From Schlesneria paludicola DSM 18645 (lineage in GTDB: Bacteria > Planctomycetota > Planctomycetia > Planctomycetales > Planctomycetaceae), in assembly GCF_000255655.1 (NCBI RefSeq), contig NZ_JH636434.1, positions 816,661 to 880,660 on the forward strand: a stretch of DNA of 64,000 nucleotides, in the 5' to 3' direction. Of the stretch, positions 22,041-31,239 are shown piece by piece. The notes under the pieces are model-generated. The model searched no databases. It worked only from the letters and a program-made list of their open reading frames with translations, and was not told the DNA's origin. Numbering within the stretch: position 1 is the first letter of the stretch; the number at the start of each line of letters is the position of its first letter. A program made the translations under genes and the position numbers.

Positions 22041-22811
22041 TCACCGTCCAATTAACAGCGACGTAAAGCCACGCATCACACCATTCATGTTGGTTGCCAG
22101 ATCCGGCCAAAGAACCAAAACGGCGAGCATTCCGACGAGCAATCGAATGGCGTATCCGAACGACATCAGGTTCATCTGTGGCGCGACGCGCGACATCAGG
22201 CTCAGGATCAATGATGTCATGAACAGGCAACAAGCGACGGGCGCGGCCAGTGTCAGGCCCCATTCGGTCGCCGAGGCCAATGAACTCAGTTGTGCCGTGA
22301 TCGGAAGAGCGAGGATTGATCCGCCAATCGGTTGGTCAGCAAACGAGCGATGCAGGGCCGCCAAAAACAGATGGTGAATGTCCTGCGTAAAGAACATTAG
22401 GACGCCGAAGATTTCGAAGATCTCACCGAAAATGGTCGTTTGCTGTGGTCGCGTCGGATCGGTGATCGTTCCCATCGTCAGCCCCATTTCCTGAGCGATG
22501 TATTCACCAGCAATGCGAAATGGAACAAGAAACAGGCCGAACACATAACCCAGCGCCGCCCCCACAATCACTTCACGTCCGGTCGCCATGGCGAATGCCA
22601 TCCAGGGCTGTTCGTCCATCTGAGCGGCGACGCGGATGGACATGGCGCCCGATTCGGAAAACCAAAAACAGGTCAATGCGAGTGCCGTGCCGGCCTTAAC
22701 CAACTGTGGGACGTTCTTCCCACCCAGGTACGGAATTGTCGCGAGAAACGATGAAACGCGGGCCAGAATCAGCCCGAAACTCATCAACCAAATTGTCAGA
22801 ATGCCGTCCAT
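22041..22811 (-). CDS. fliR: Flagellar export protein FliR
   Basis: Membrane subunit of the export gate complex with FliP and FliQ. The 256-residue product has six hydrophobic segments, among them 'LTIWLMSFGLILARVSSFLA' at the N-terminus, and 'AGEYIAQEMGLTMGTITDP', a FliR landmark. ATG 22811 is chosen because the family begins just before this first helix; an upstream ATG at 22865 would add 18 residues. Order fliP-fliQ-fliR-flhB-flhA is the conserved one. Confidence 0.93.
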   Translation of the reverse strand: MDGILTIWLMSFGLILARVSSFLATIPYLGGKNVPQLVKAGTALALTCFWFSESGAMSIRVAAQMDEQPWMAFAMATGREVIVGAALGYVFGLFLVPFRIAGEYIAQEMGLTMGTITDPTRPQQTTIFGEIFEIFGVLMFFTQDIHHLFLAALHRSFADQPIGGSILALPITAQLSSLASATEWGLTLAAPVACCLFMTSLILSLMSRVAPQMNLMSFGYAIRLLVGMLAVLVLWPDLATNMNGVMRGFTSLLIGR

Positions 22812-22901
22812 GGTCGATTCAGATCTCTCAACGATCGCCGGGGGATAGGGTCCCGATAGACCCATCGGGCGAGGACGTTGAAATTGATTGAGCCTTGCGA
22901 A

Positions 22902-23171
22902 CTAATGACCTGCCTGAGCCGCGCGAGAAAACATTTGAACGGTGAAATAAATTGACATCTGCATCAGCCAGGGCATCGTGACCACGAATAGCCCAGCCAA
23001 TGCAAGAATTCGAGGTGCAAAGCTGAGAGTCTGCTCCTGAATGTTGGTCACCGCCTGGAAAATACTGATGATGAAACCGATCACCAGACTGACGACCAGG
23101 GCAGGAGTCGTCAGGAGGACAGCGTGATAGAAAAATTCGCGTCCAAGTGTCACGGCATCAAGTTCTGTCAT
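22902..23171 (-). CDS. fliQ: Flagellar export protein FliQ
   Basis: Small two-helix subunit of the export gate, 89 residues, the normal size. Seen: 'HAVLLTTPALVVSLVIGFII', the 'FQAVTNIQEQTLSFAPRILA' motif that defines FliQ, then the second helix. The start ATG 23171 has a good ribosome binding site (AAGGA, 7 bases upstream); the longer open frame to 23294 overlaps fliP and has no family likeness. Confidence 0.95.
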   Translation of the reverse strand: MTELDAVTLGREFFYHAVLLTTPALVVSLVIGFIISIFQAVTNIQEQTLSFAPRILALAGLFVVTMPWLMQMSIYFTVQMFSRAAQAGH

Positions 23172-23247
23172 AGCGAAATCCTTGCGGCACAGGGCAATTC
23201 TGAGCGATCCATGCGAGACCAAAACATCGTGTGGAGTCAATCGCCTG

Positions 23248-23928
23248 CTAGCCAAAACTTTGACTGAGCGACAATGAAACCAGGTGCCAGCCATCCGCCA
23301 GAACGAACAACAGAATCTTGAACGGCGTTGAAATGATGACCGGAGGCATCATCATCATGCCCATCGACATCAACACCGTGGAAACAACCAGGTCGACCAG
23401 CAAGAAGGGGATATAGATACAGAATCCCATGACGAATGCGGTCTTTAGCTCGCTGATAATGAACGCCGGAATCAACACACTGATCGGGGTGTCTTGAGGT
23501 GTCTGGATTGGTCCGCTTTTCGACATATGCGCGAACAATGCCAGATCATGTTTTCGCGTCTGTCGCAGCATGAATCCCTTGTGAATCTCGATCCCTCGTC
23601 GAATGGCCTCAATCCCAGTCAACTCGCCATTCAGGTACGGCAGCACCGATTTGTCGTTCAACTTGGTCAGCGTCGGTTCCATGATGAAAATCGTCAGGAA
23701 CAATGACAGACCGATCAGCACGGTGTTCGGCGGAATTTCCTGCGTCGACAGGCCGCGCCGTACGAACGACATCACGATCGCAATTCGGGTGAAGCAGGTC
23801 AGACACGACAATGCAGCGGGCAATAGGACCAGGCTTCCCAGAAAAATCGCCATCTGCAGTGGTGGCGACAAGTTCTGCAGCAGGCCCGATTCGGCCAGCC
23901 GTTCCGCAACAGTCTCGACATTCGACAT
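23248..23928 (-). CDS. fliP: Flagellar export protein FliP
   Basis: Core of the export gate. The 226-residue protein has 'LTCFTRIAIVMSFVRRGLST', the 'RKHDLALFA' loop, 'VLIPAFIISELKTAFVMGF' and 'VLMSMGMMMMPPVIISTPFK', all FliP hallmarks, with four membrane helices. It starts with a longer N-terminal leader ('SNVETVAERLAESGLLQNLS') in place of a cleaved signal peptide. It lies 3 bp after fliO. Confidence 0.96.
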   Translation of the reverse strand: MSNVETVAERLAESGLLQNLSPPLQMAIFLGSLVLLPAALSCLTCFTRIAIVMSFVRRGLSTQEIPPNTVLIGLSLFLTIFIMEPTLTKLNDKSVLPYLNGELTGIEAIRRGIEIHKGFMLRQTRKHDLALFAHMSKSGPIQTPQDTPISVLIPAFIISELKTAFVMGFCIYIPFLLVDLVVSTVLMSMGMMMMPPVIISTPFKILLFVLADGWHLVSLSLSQSFG

Positions 23929-23931
23929 CGC

Positions 23932-24540
23932 TCATTCCTTTCCAGTGGGCCTGAAGAGAACGCGCGTGTCGAACGGTCTTGCAGCGACTGCAACCGGCGG
24001 CACTACGGGCGCGGCAGGGATTTCCGCATCCGGAACTTGCTCGCCCAGAACATCTTTGAACGACAGAGGCAGGGCAATCAAGGATTTGAGACCGGTCGCA
24101 TCTGTGCCCGCTACGAGTTGCGTGTCACCAACGCGCACAAGGTGCAGCATTGCCCGCTGACCGAGCGCCACACTGCCTTCAATGCGAAATGCAGAACTAT
24201 TCACACCGACGACTTGAAGCCGCTGGAGCCATGGCTTTCCAAACCACAGCGATCCAACGCATAAGGCCAGGACAATCACCGTCCCAATCCCAAGTCGCAG
24301 AAGCATTGCCCCCGTATTCGGAGGTTCGGGCCAGTTAGGCGAGTAGGACGCAAGGTCGCCTTTGTTGACGGCCGGATCGTCGTTGCTGTCTGGCAGTTCT
24401 TCGACCGGGGGATCGGATTGGGCAATCTGGCGCGAGGCCCGTACCACACTGGGGTCAGCCGCGAACATCTGTTCAAAACACGAAAGGACCAACGTGGTCG
24501 CGATGACAACGATGCGAATTCCCGTTGGAAAACGAAACAC
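23932..24540 (-). CDS. fliO: Flagellar biosynthesis protein FliO
   Basis: Assembly helper of the FliP ring. The 202-residue protein has a cleavable-looking signal peptide, a low-complexity acidic stretch, one membrane helix ('MLLRLGIGTVIVLALCVGSL'), and the FliO cytoplasmic domain ('LQVVGVNSSAFRIEGSVALG', 'GQRAMLHLVRVGDTQLVAG'). FliO is poorly conserved; the call rests on this pattern plus its place directly before fliP. Confidence 0.88.
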   Translation of the reverse strand: MFRFPTGIRIVVIATTLVLSCFEQMFAADPSVVRASRQIAQSDPPVEELPDSNDDPAVNKGDLASYSPNWPEPPNTGAMLLRLGIGTVIVLALCVGSLWFGKPWLQRLQVVGVNSSAFRIEGSVALGQRAMLHLVRVGDTQLVAGTDATGLKSLIALPLSFKDVLGEQVPDAEIPAAPVVPPVAVAARPFDTRVLFRPTGKE

Positions 24541-24972
24541 GAGACACCGCCTTCCCTGGCTGTCGTCGAGGTGAAACGCCGATTGTATTGCGGATAGGAT
24601 TTTGGACGGGATGGGTTTGTAATGACATTGTCACAACCCTACCAGTGACGATTGTCTTGGTGGGTCGTGGTACAGCCGGTTCGGCTTGAAAGGTTCGTGA
24701 GCATCGCCCGCAGGCTGGTCGGCCTGATCGCGGCGAGTTCATCAACTTGTCAGTTCATTTTTTGATGTGACGTTCGCTGCCTCATGACTCCAGAGGGACG
24801 GGCACCTTGGCTGACACGATGCCATGGCGTTTTTGAATCTGGGCCGAGCCAGTCCCCGTGATTTCATCAGGTTGTGAGATAGGCACACACGGCGAATAAG
24901 AATTCGCCGTGTGAATTTGATGGGATAGGAATGAGGTCTTTTGTCTTATTGCATTTCGCCAATTTGACCGAT
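24541..24972. other. Gap between fliN and fliO holding a dispersed repeat
   Basis: A 432-bp non-coding stretch inside the flagellar block. It holds a degenerate copy of the element described at 54097-54202 and an 11-base palindrome TGACATTGTCA (24623-24633) about 85 bp upstream of fliO, which could be a protein-binding site. Short open frames here have no domain content and I reject them. fliO probably has its own promoter. Confidence 0.5.
24795..24857. repeat. Degenerate copy of a dispersed palindromic repeat
   Basis: These 63 bases match 54119-54181 at about four of five positions by eye, with identical ends (GGGAC...GGCACCTTGGC and GAGCCAGTCCCC) and the shared core CATGGCGTTTTT. The ends are imperfect inverted repeats of each other. 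The outer arms seen in the other copy are missing or decayed here. Confidence 0.7.
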
Positions 24973-25347
24973 TCAAGCACCGATGATTTCTGTGATCCGA
25001 ATGGCGAACTGATCATTGACGACCACAACTTCGCCACGTGCAACTCGTACGTTCTGAACAATCAAATCGACAGGATCGGAAACGAATCGATCGAGTTCCA
25101 CGACCGACCCAACACCAAGATTCAACATATCTTCCACCGACAAATCCGCTCGCCCCAGCACGGCTTCGGCATCCAATTTCACGGCATACAGGTGATCAAG
25201 TGACTTCACCGAAGCCTGTTTTGCTGGTGTGAGATTCGTAAATGTCGGAGCTTTCGCTGCGATATCGGACGTCGTCGCTGGTTTGACATTCGAGGCACTG
25301 AGTTCTTGCTCGACTTGTTCCAGTACGGCATCAAGTGATTCGGTCAT
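24973..25347 (-). CDS. fliN: Flagellar motor switch protein FliN
   Basis: Switch (C-ring) subunit with one SpoA domain. The 124-residue product ends with the SpoA fold: 'VKLDAEAVLGRADLSVEDML', 'GSVVELDRFVSDPVDLIVQN', 'VVVVNDQFAIRITEI'. ATG 25347 is preceded by a strong GGAGGA 6 bases upstream, which decides the start over a frame reaching 25377. The N-terminal 50 residues are a low-complexity linker. It follows fliM by 66 bp. Confidence 0.96.
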   Translation of the reverse strand: MTESLDAVLEQVEQELSASNVKPATTSDIAAKAPTFTNLTPAKQASVKSLDHLYAVKLDAEAVLGRADLSVEDMLNLGVGSVVELDRFVSDPVDLIVQNVRVARGEVVVVNDQFAIRITEIIGA

Positions 25348-25413
25348 AGCATTCCTCCTCAAGATCCGACAGACCATTCCATCGGGTTTAGCGCGAAAAC
25401 TGTCGGATTCCGT

Positions 25414-26322
25414 TCATTGACCCACTGTGACGCCGGCTTCATGGGCAGTTTCTGCCGATCGATCGCGCCGACCACCTTCCGACGCGATCTCGAACGCCTG
25501 ACGATTTCCCACCCGTCCAGGCCAACCGAAATAGCGTGGTTTTCCGGCAATCATCGCCTTCAGCGGTTCCGTCGTTTTCTGGTTCAGCAGAACGAGATCG
25601 CCGACCTGAAGGCCCGCCAATTGTGGAGCCGTCAACTGCACAGTCCCCAGACGCACGGTGACTTGTGTCGTCATATCTTTGGCAAGCGTTTCCAATTGCT
25701 GTCGCTCGGCCGGTGCTTTGAGACTCTCGGATGGACGAATGTTCGCGAATAATTTCGAGAGGAATTCATGCGGAAGAATCCAACTCCACTGCGCGGCTCC
25801 GAGCGATGTCGTTATCGTCGAACGACATACGATGAACGGTTCGCGGAACCGAAAGATTCGCGTCCGCCGCAGATTCGGCTCGCGCTCGACTACCTGTAAA
25901 TCGTTGACCTGGTCCCCTTCCCACGCCTCGTTCATGCAGCTGGTAATGCTCGAGATCACAAATTCGCCAATCGACTGTTCGCCAGGGGTCAGGTCTCGTT
26001 CCTGAGGCCATTCCACGAGCTGCTCACCCAGCAATCCGCCAATCAGAACTTGAGCGAGTGGACCGGGGAGGGCGATCACCGACATCGCAGAGACATCGGG
26101 CAGGCTCACACGATAGCTGACCGTCTTTTCGGGCCAGCTTTGAAGCGCATCAAACGGCCAGGCCGTGGCGCAATCTTCCAGCCGGATCTGCACGCCGGGC
26201 GAATACGCCGCGATCACCTCGGCCAGCATCAAATTCGCCCGCGTAAGCCACTGGACGAGTTTCTGACGGGTGACCGGATGAAGTGTCGGAGGGCGTGAAA
26301 AATCGTGCGGTTGGATCGTCAT
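25414..26322 (-). CDS. fliM: Flagellar motor switch protein FliM, short N-terminus
   Basis: Middle part of the C-ring that links FliG to FliN. The 302-residue protein has the CheC-like middle domain with 'VLIGGLLGEQLVEW' and 'RDLTPGEQSIGEFV', and a C-terminal SpoA domain ('LGTVQLTAPQLAGLQVGDL'). The N-terminal EIDALL-type motif that binds CheY-P in most FliM proteins is not visible. The GGxG loop that meets FliG reads GGLLG. It overlaps fliL by 4 bp (ATGA). Confidence 0.93.
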   Translation of the reverse strand: MTIQPHDFSRPPTLHPVTRQKLVQWLTRANLMLAEVIAAYSPGVQIRLEDCATAWPFDALQSWPEKTVSYRVSLPDVSAMSVIALPGPLAQVLIGGLLGEQLVEWPQERDLTPGEQSIGEFVISSITSCMNEAWEGDQVNDLQVVEREPNLRRTRIFRFREPFIVCRSTITTSLGAAQWSWILPHEFLSKLFANIRPSESLKAPAERQQLETLAKDMTTQVTVRLGTVQLTAPQLAGLQVGDLVLLNQKTTEPLKAMIAGKPRYFGWPGRVGNRQAFEIASEGGRRDRSAETAHEAGVTVGQ

Positions 26323-26897
26323 TCGACGCGAAATTCTTCAAAAAGGATGTCATTCACTCGTTCGTGACCATCTTTGAATAGCAGCGAGTTGAAGTTGTCT
26401 TGAATCTCACGGCGTAACCGATTGACCCCGACTTTGCCGCGAATATCCTCGATCGATTTATCCGCCAGATGACTCGTAAGCCAGGTTCTCAACACCGGCC
26501 GCTTGGCATCGAGAGCATCTTTGACTTCATCCTCGAACTTTCCGTCGGTTTGTACGGAAATATCGAGGCTCAAGAACTTGGTCAGATTGCTCTCATTCAA
26601 GTTCACGACGATCTGGCCGAACGGCAGGAAACAAGGTCCGACCTTGATCACCTTCTTCACTTCCTTGCCGTGTCCACCGTGATCCCCGCCATGTGCATCG
26701 GCTTTCTTCGGAGCTTCCGCTGGTGCCTCATGCCCACTTGCAGCGGCCTCGTGGCCGTGGCCTGAATCGTGCGCCGCAGTGTCGTTTTTGGCACCGGTCG
26801 CCTCGTGTCCGCCGCTCATCATGGTTGGAAGCACGATGCCCGCTGCAGCAGACGTTAAGCCCACGCCGCCCAACAGAAGGATTTTCTTCAAGTCCAT
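26319..26897 (-). CDS. fliL: Flagellar basal body-associated protein FliL
   Basis: Stator-associated membrane protein, 192 residues. One N-terminal membrane helix ('ILLLGGVGLTSAAAGIVLP'), a His/Gly/Ala-rich periplasmic linker of about 60 residues, and the FliL domain ('VNLNESNLTKFLSLDISVQ', 'LRTWLTSHLADKSIEDI', 'NSLLFKDGHERVNDILFEEF'). ATG 26897 with AGGTGG just upstream fixes the start. First gene of the flagellar block as read; the linker is longer than usual and may chelate metal. Confidence 0.92.
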   Translation of the reverse strand: MDLKKILLLGGVGLTSAAAGIVLPTMMSGGHEATGAKNDTAAHDSGHGHEAAASGHEAPAEAPKKADAHGGDHGGHGKEVKKVIKVGPCFLPFGQIVVNLNESNLTKFLSLDISVQTDGKFEDEVKDALDAKRPVLRTWLTSHLADKSIEDIRGKVGVNRLRREIQDNFNSLLFKDGHERVNDILFEEFRVE

Positions 26898-27317
26898 GAT
26901 TGCCACCTTTAATTTGCGGGCCGACGGTATCAAACGTCCACCATCGGCGCAATGCGCCCGCAGCCTCTTATGGATCACATCGGCCCTGGCAAGTTAAACC
27001 TTGAGGGATTCGAAGGATTTCCCGAAAAGACCATGCGAATGCATTAGGCGGTCTGGACGCCCAAGCAAAACCTCACATCGACGATCCTTCCGTTCGGTGT
27101 TCGCGTCAACAGTTGCGGTGTTTCACCATGCGTTGCCGGGATGAATGCCTTGCTGCAACAAGAACGGCGCGATTGAAATTGATCTTCAAGAGATTCTCAT
27201 CAAATTAACGATCGCCGATGGATCAATTGATCTTGATCAAAGTATTTCAGGTGCCTAGTATCCCGACCTCTCTCCCTCAACAAATCGAATTTCATCTCCC
27301 CTGCCAGGCCATTCCCC
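26898..27317. other. Divergent promoter region between fliL and gspD
   Basis: A 420-bp non-coding stretch between the first flagellar gene (minus) and the secretin gene (plus). It must hold both promoters. The right end has TTGATC-17 bases-TAGTAT and palindromic GATC-rich sequence, listed separately. Nothing else recognisable. Confidence 0.5.
27221..27261 (+). promoter_or_regulatory. Candidate promoter and operator for gspD
   Basis: A perfect palindrome GATCAATTGATC (27221-27232) is followed directly by TTGATCAA (27233-27240). TTGATC at 27233 and TAGTAT at 27256 form a -35/-10 pair with a 17-base spacer, each matching consensus in four of six positions, 57 bp before the GTG start of gspD. 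The palindrome would overlap the -35 box. Confidence 0.4.
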
Positions 27318-30300
27318 GTGGATATCCTTCGCTCGCAAAGAGTCTGCGCGCAGCGAGCGTTTCGAGTTTTGCTCGGAACGTTCCTCTTCGGACTCACCAT
27401 ACACATTTCTGGTCAAGTGTTGGTTCAGGCCGCCGACGGCGATCGGTACCAATCCTATGAAGTCAAACACAAGTCGGTGACCGAAGCGGAATCCGTTCTC
27501 ACCGAGATGCTGGACGGATTTGAAGACTCCATCGACATCGTGGCCGATGCCAAATCCAATCGGCTTCTCGTCAGCGGACCAGAGAAGGCGCATCGAATTA
27601 TCGCCAAGGTCCTGCGCAGCATTGATGTACCAACTTCGACCGAGACATCGACGACATCCGAACCGATTGTCAAATCGTATGCCTGTTCGAAGACGAATTT
27701 GAACGGAATTGTGGCGAAGTTGCGCGAGCGATATTCCGAACAGGATGGCGTTCGTATCGCGGGTTACTCCGCAGGTGAACGATTGTTGATTCTGGCGCCG
27801 CCTGAAGTCCATGACGAGATTCGAAGCATCTTCGCCGACGAGGAGGAAGAGACCGAAGCGGATCGCCCTGCACCTCGCACGTCGCGACCTTTGGCCACCA
27901 CACAACGCGACGCCACAGCAATTCGTCGCGAATCGACTGAGCCCCGCCGAAAGACTGCCGTCGCCCAGACTGACAAACGGATCAAGCAGATTTCTGTCCC
28001 GGTCGCACAGACGGCTCAAGAAACGGAAGAACGATTTATCGGACTCACCCGCGTCAATACCGACGCTGTTGTCCCATTCCTCAAGAAAACCGTAGGACTG
28101 CAACTCGACGCTGTCGGATCGAGCCGAACGGCCTATCGCCTGACGACGACACAAGGCTTGGTACTCGAACTGTCGCTCGACCGAAAACGTCGAGGTGTGC
28201 TTCTGACCGGCGATCCAGAACTCTGCAATCAAATGGCACTCGTTCTCGAGAGTCTGGACGAACCGAACACCACAGGCGGCGACACAACAACCGTGTTGCC
28301 GCTGCACGGAGTCGATCCTGTCAAAGTTCAAGACGTGCAAAGTGCGTTGCGTGTCGAGCCGAAACGAGTGGCACCCACGCGTGAAAAGTCAAAATCCGCT
28401 CGCCTCAAAGGTCAACAGTCGGCAGTGCGACAGGCCAACATCAGCGGAGGTGACGATGAACTGAGCACAATCCGACTGGCGGGAAATCAGGAATCCGCAC
28501 CGCAACAAAACAATGCGGGCGTTGACGAAGTTGAGATGGCTGACGAGGTTCAGGGGCTCGACCAGCAGTTGCGTCGCTTCGGTCCCGAGCTGGAAGTGGA
28601 AGTCCTGCCTGATCTCGACGTCATCATCATTCGCGGGAACAAGAATGACGTCCGCGAAATGACGCGAATCCTGAAAGAACTGGAACGCTTGAGTGTTGAG
28701 ACCGAACCCACGGTCGAGGTCTATCCACTTCAACATGTTCGTGGCGACTCGCTGGCGATACTGATTGAGAAAGTGAATACGGATCTTACCGGAGGACTGC
28801 GTGGACGCGTCACGGTCACGCCATTGATCAAGCCTAATGCGCTCTTGATCATCGGCTGGGGTGATACCGTCGAATCGGTTCGAGAGCTAATTGCGAAGCT
28901 TGATCAGCCAATTCCCAAAGAGGCCCAATTCCAGATCTTCCGACTAAAGCATGCGGACGCACAATCCGCACGCACAACGGTGCAAGAGTTCTTTACGGCG
29001 CGCAACACACCTGGGGCAGGCACCGGTGCGGTGGCGGGTGCGGGCCTTGCACCACGAGTTCAAGTGACCGCCGATTCGCGAACGAATTCTCTGATTATCC
29101 AGGCCGCGCCGCGTGATCTGGCAGAAGTGACGTCCCTGATCGAGCAACTGGATGTCGCCGGTGGCGAAGTCGTTCATCAAGCACGCATCTTCAAACTCAA
29201 GAATACGCTGGCGGCCGATTTGGCACCGCTGCTTCAATCGGCGATTGATGGATCTCGTGGGGGAACCGGCAACGCGAACGCACAAAAAGCATCGATGTTG
29301 GAATTCATGGCGATCGACAAAGAGGGGAATCAAATCCTCAAGCAGGCGGTCCTGACCGACGTCAAGGTGACGCCTGATCCACACACAAATTCGTTGCTCG
29401 TATCAGCATCGCCCGAGAGTATGGAACTGATCGCTGCGTTGATTAAACGGCTGGACGATACCGTCAGCGAGGGCGCTCAAATCAAGGTGTTTCGCGTTTA
29501 CAACGGCGATGCCACCAGTCTGGTGGGAATGCTTCGGTCATTGCTGCCACCGCCAAACGCATCACCGACTTCTCCACAGCTCGCCAATTCACGTGACGAA
29601 ACGTCGTTGATCCCCGTCCGGTTCTCTGTGGACTTGCGGACCAACAGCATCATTGCAACCGGCGCCGCTGGTGATCTCCGGATCATCGAAGCCTTGCTGT
29701 TGCGACTCGATCAGCGCGATGTTGAGCAGCGTAAGAATCAGGTCTATCGCCTGAAGAATGCTCCCGCGGCCGCAGTTGCCAAAAGCGTGAATGACTTCCT
29801 GAGAAGCGAACGAACCGTTCAGCAGGCCGCTCCGGGCGCGATCAGTCCATTCCAGCAAATTGAAAGCGAAGTCGTTGTCGTCCCTGAACCTGTCAGCAAT
29901 TCGTTGATCATCAGTGCCACCCCCCGTTTCTTCGACGAGATCGAGAAACTGGTGGTGAAGCTGGATGCGGAACCGCCTCAGGTCATGATTCAGGTCATGA
30001 TCGCTCAGGTGTCGCTCAACAATACGAACGAGTTCGGTGTCGAGCTGGGAATCCAAGACTCCGTCCTGTTTGATCGCAGTCTGCTGGGAAATCTGGTGAC
30101 GACGGCCAGTTCGACGTCCGCCTCGACCCCTTCTGGAATTCTGACTCAAAACACGCAGAACGTTTTGGGTGCGACGAACACGCCAGGTTTTAATTTCAAT
30201 GGATCGCCACTTGGTAACAGCGGTGCACCAGGTGCGCTCGCGGGTTCCAACACCGTTGGCGGACAAGCCGTTTCCAACTTTGGCGTTGGAAGCAGTAATC

Positions 30301-31208
30301 AGACACTCGGATACGGAGGGCTCGTTCTTTCCGCAAGCAGCGAAAATGTCAGCGTGTTGATTCGGGCGCTCAGGCAATCCAATCGCTTGGAAGTTCTTAG
30401 CCGTCCTCAAATCCGAACGCTCGACAATCAGCCCGCTTTCATCCAGATCGGTCAGAAAGTGCCGCGCCTTGTGAGCGTCTCTGTGACGCAGGTTGGGTCG
30501 GTCAACGGCGTCACACTGGAAAACGTGGGATTGATCCTGGGGGTCACGCCGCGAATCAGTCCCGAGGGAATGGTGGTCATGGAAGTCGATGCCGAAAAAT
30601 CGGAAGTCGACGTCACCGACCAGGGGATTCCCGTCTCTGTGTCTGCCAGCGGCGCGGTGATCCGCTCGCCATTGTTTAACGTCACGACGGCGTCAACCAC
30701 GGTCAGTGCGCTCAGTGGAGAAACGATTATCATCGGCGGGCTCATCACCAAGAGTAACAATGACACGCGCCGCCGCGTTCCCGTGCTGTCCGATATTCCG
30801 ATCCTCGGGAACCTGTTCCGCTATGACAGTGTCATCGCACAGCGTTCTGAGCTCTTGATCATCCTCACGCCGCATGTCATTCGCAGTCCCGAAGAATCTG
30901 CGAGGATTAAACGAGCCGAAGTGGCTCGCATGCACTGGTGTGCCGGTGACGTGGTCGACGTCTATGGTCCAGGGATCATCGACGAAGAACCCATTGGGCC
31001 GTTCGGTGACAACGAAGTGCCTGTCATCTATCCGGATGTCAACCCGCGCGGTTCACTCCATCCACCCGAGATTCCTCCACAACCACAACCGCCGCAACCC
31101 ATCGAATCACTTCGCGGGCAGGTTGGTGGAAAAGCCGATGACGCAGCGGCAACGAAGAACAAGCAAATGGCGAAGTTACCGATCTTCTCCGCCAAAAAAC
31201 GGAAATGA
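27318..31208 (+). CDS. gspD: GspD-like type II secretion secretin, long form
   Basis: Outer-membrane channel of the T2SS. The 1296-residue protein has a signal peptide, then about nine N-domain-like modules of 65-100 residues (ending in patterns such as 'RTNSLIIQAAPRDLAEV'), and from about residue 885 a full secretin domain: 'VMIQVMIAQVSLNNTNEFG', 'LEVLSRPQIRTLDNQPAFIQ', 'VGLILGVTPRIS', 'VPVLSDIPILGNLF' near 1155 and 'ELLIILTPHVIRSPEE'. Usual GspD has about 650-750 residues with four N domains. The C-terminal 100 residues are Pro-rich. GTG at 27318 gives the signal peptide. The other gsp genes lie 10 kb away. Confidence 0.93.
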   Translation: MDILRSQRVCAQRAFRVLLGTFLFGLTIHISGQVLVQAADGDRYQSYEVKHKSVTEAESVLTEMLDGFEDSIDIVADAKSNRLLVSGPEKAHRIIAKVLRSIDVPTSTETSTTSEPIVKSYACSKTNLNGIVAKLRERYSEQDGVRIAGYSAGERLLILAPPEVHDEIRSIFADEEEETEADRPAPRTSRPLATTQRDATAIRRESTEPRRKTAVAQTDKRIKQISVPVAQTAQETEERFIGLTRVNTDAVVPFLKKTVGLQLDAVGSSRTAYRLTTTQGLVLELSLDRKRRGVLLTGDPELCNQMALVLESLDEPNTTGGDTTTVLPLHGVDPVKVQDVQSALRVEPKRVAPTREKSKSARLKGQQSAVRQANISGGDDELSTIRLAGNQESAPQQNNAGVDEVEMADEVQGLDQQLRRFGPELEVEVLPDLDVIIIRGNKNDVREMTRILKELERLSVETEPTVEVYPLQHVRGDSLAILIEKVNTDLTGGLRGRVTVTPLIKPNALLIIGWGDTVESVRELIAKLDQPIPKEAQFQIFRLKHADAQSARTTVQEFFTARNTPGAGTGAVAGAGLAPRVQVTADSRTNSLIIQAAPRDLAEVTSLIEQLDVAGGEVVHQARIFKLKNTLAADLAPLLQSAIDGSRGGTGNANAQKASMLEFMAIDKEGNQILKQAVLTDVKVTPDPHTNSLLVSASPESMELIAALIKRLDDTVSEGAQIKVFRVYNGDATSLVGMLRSLLPPPNASPTSPQLANSRDETSLIPVRFSVDLRTNSIIATGAAGDLRIIEALLLRLDQRDVEQRKNQVYRLKNAPAAAVAKSVNDFLRSERTVQQAAPGAISPFQQIESEVVVVPEPVSNSLIISATPRFFDEIEKLVVKLDAEPPQVMIQVMIAQVSLNNTNEFGVELGIQDSVLFDRSLLGNLVTTASSTSASTPSGILTQNTQNVLGATNTPGFNFNGSPLGNSGAPGALAGSNTVGGQAVSNFGVGSSNQTLGYGGLVLSASSENVSVLIRALRQSNRLEVLSRPQIRTLDNQPAFIQIGQKVPRLVSVSVTQVGSVNGVTLENVGLILGVTPRISPEGMVVMEVDAEKSEVDVTDQGIPVSVSASGAVIRSPLFNVTTASTTVSALSGETIIIGGLITKSNNDTRRRVPVLSDIPILGNLFRYDSVIAQRSELLIILTPHVIRSPEESARIKRAEVARMHWCAGDVVDVYGPGIIDEEPIGPFGDNEVPVIYPDVNPRGSLHPPEIPPQPQPPQPIESLRGQVGGKADDAAATKNKQMAKLPIFSAKKRK

Positions 31209-31239
31209 TCCCGGCTCTTGCGAAACATGAAAACGCCTC

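Noticed and set aside
29589-30410. 273-codon frame antisense to gspD
   Set aside because: Opposite the conserved secretin domain, no recognisable features.
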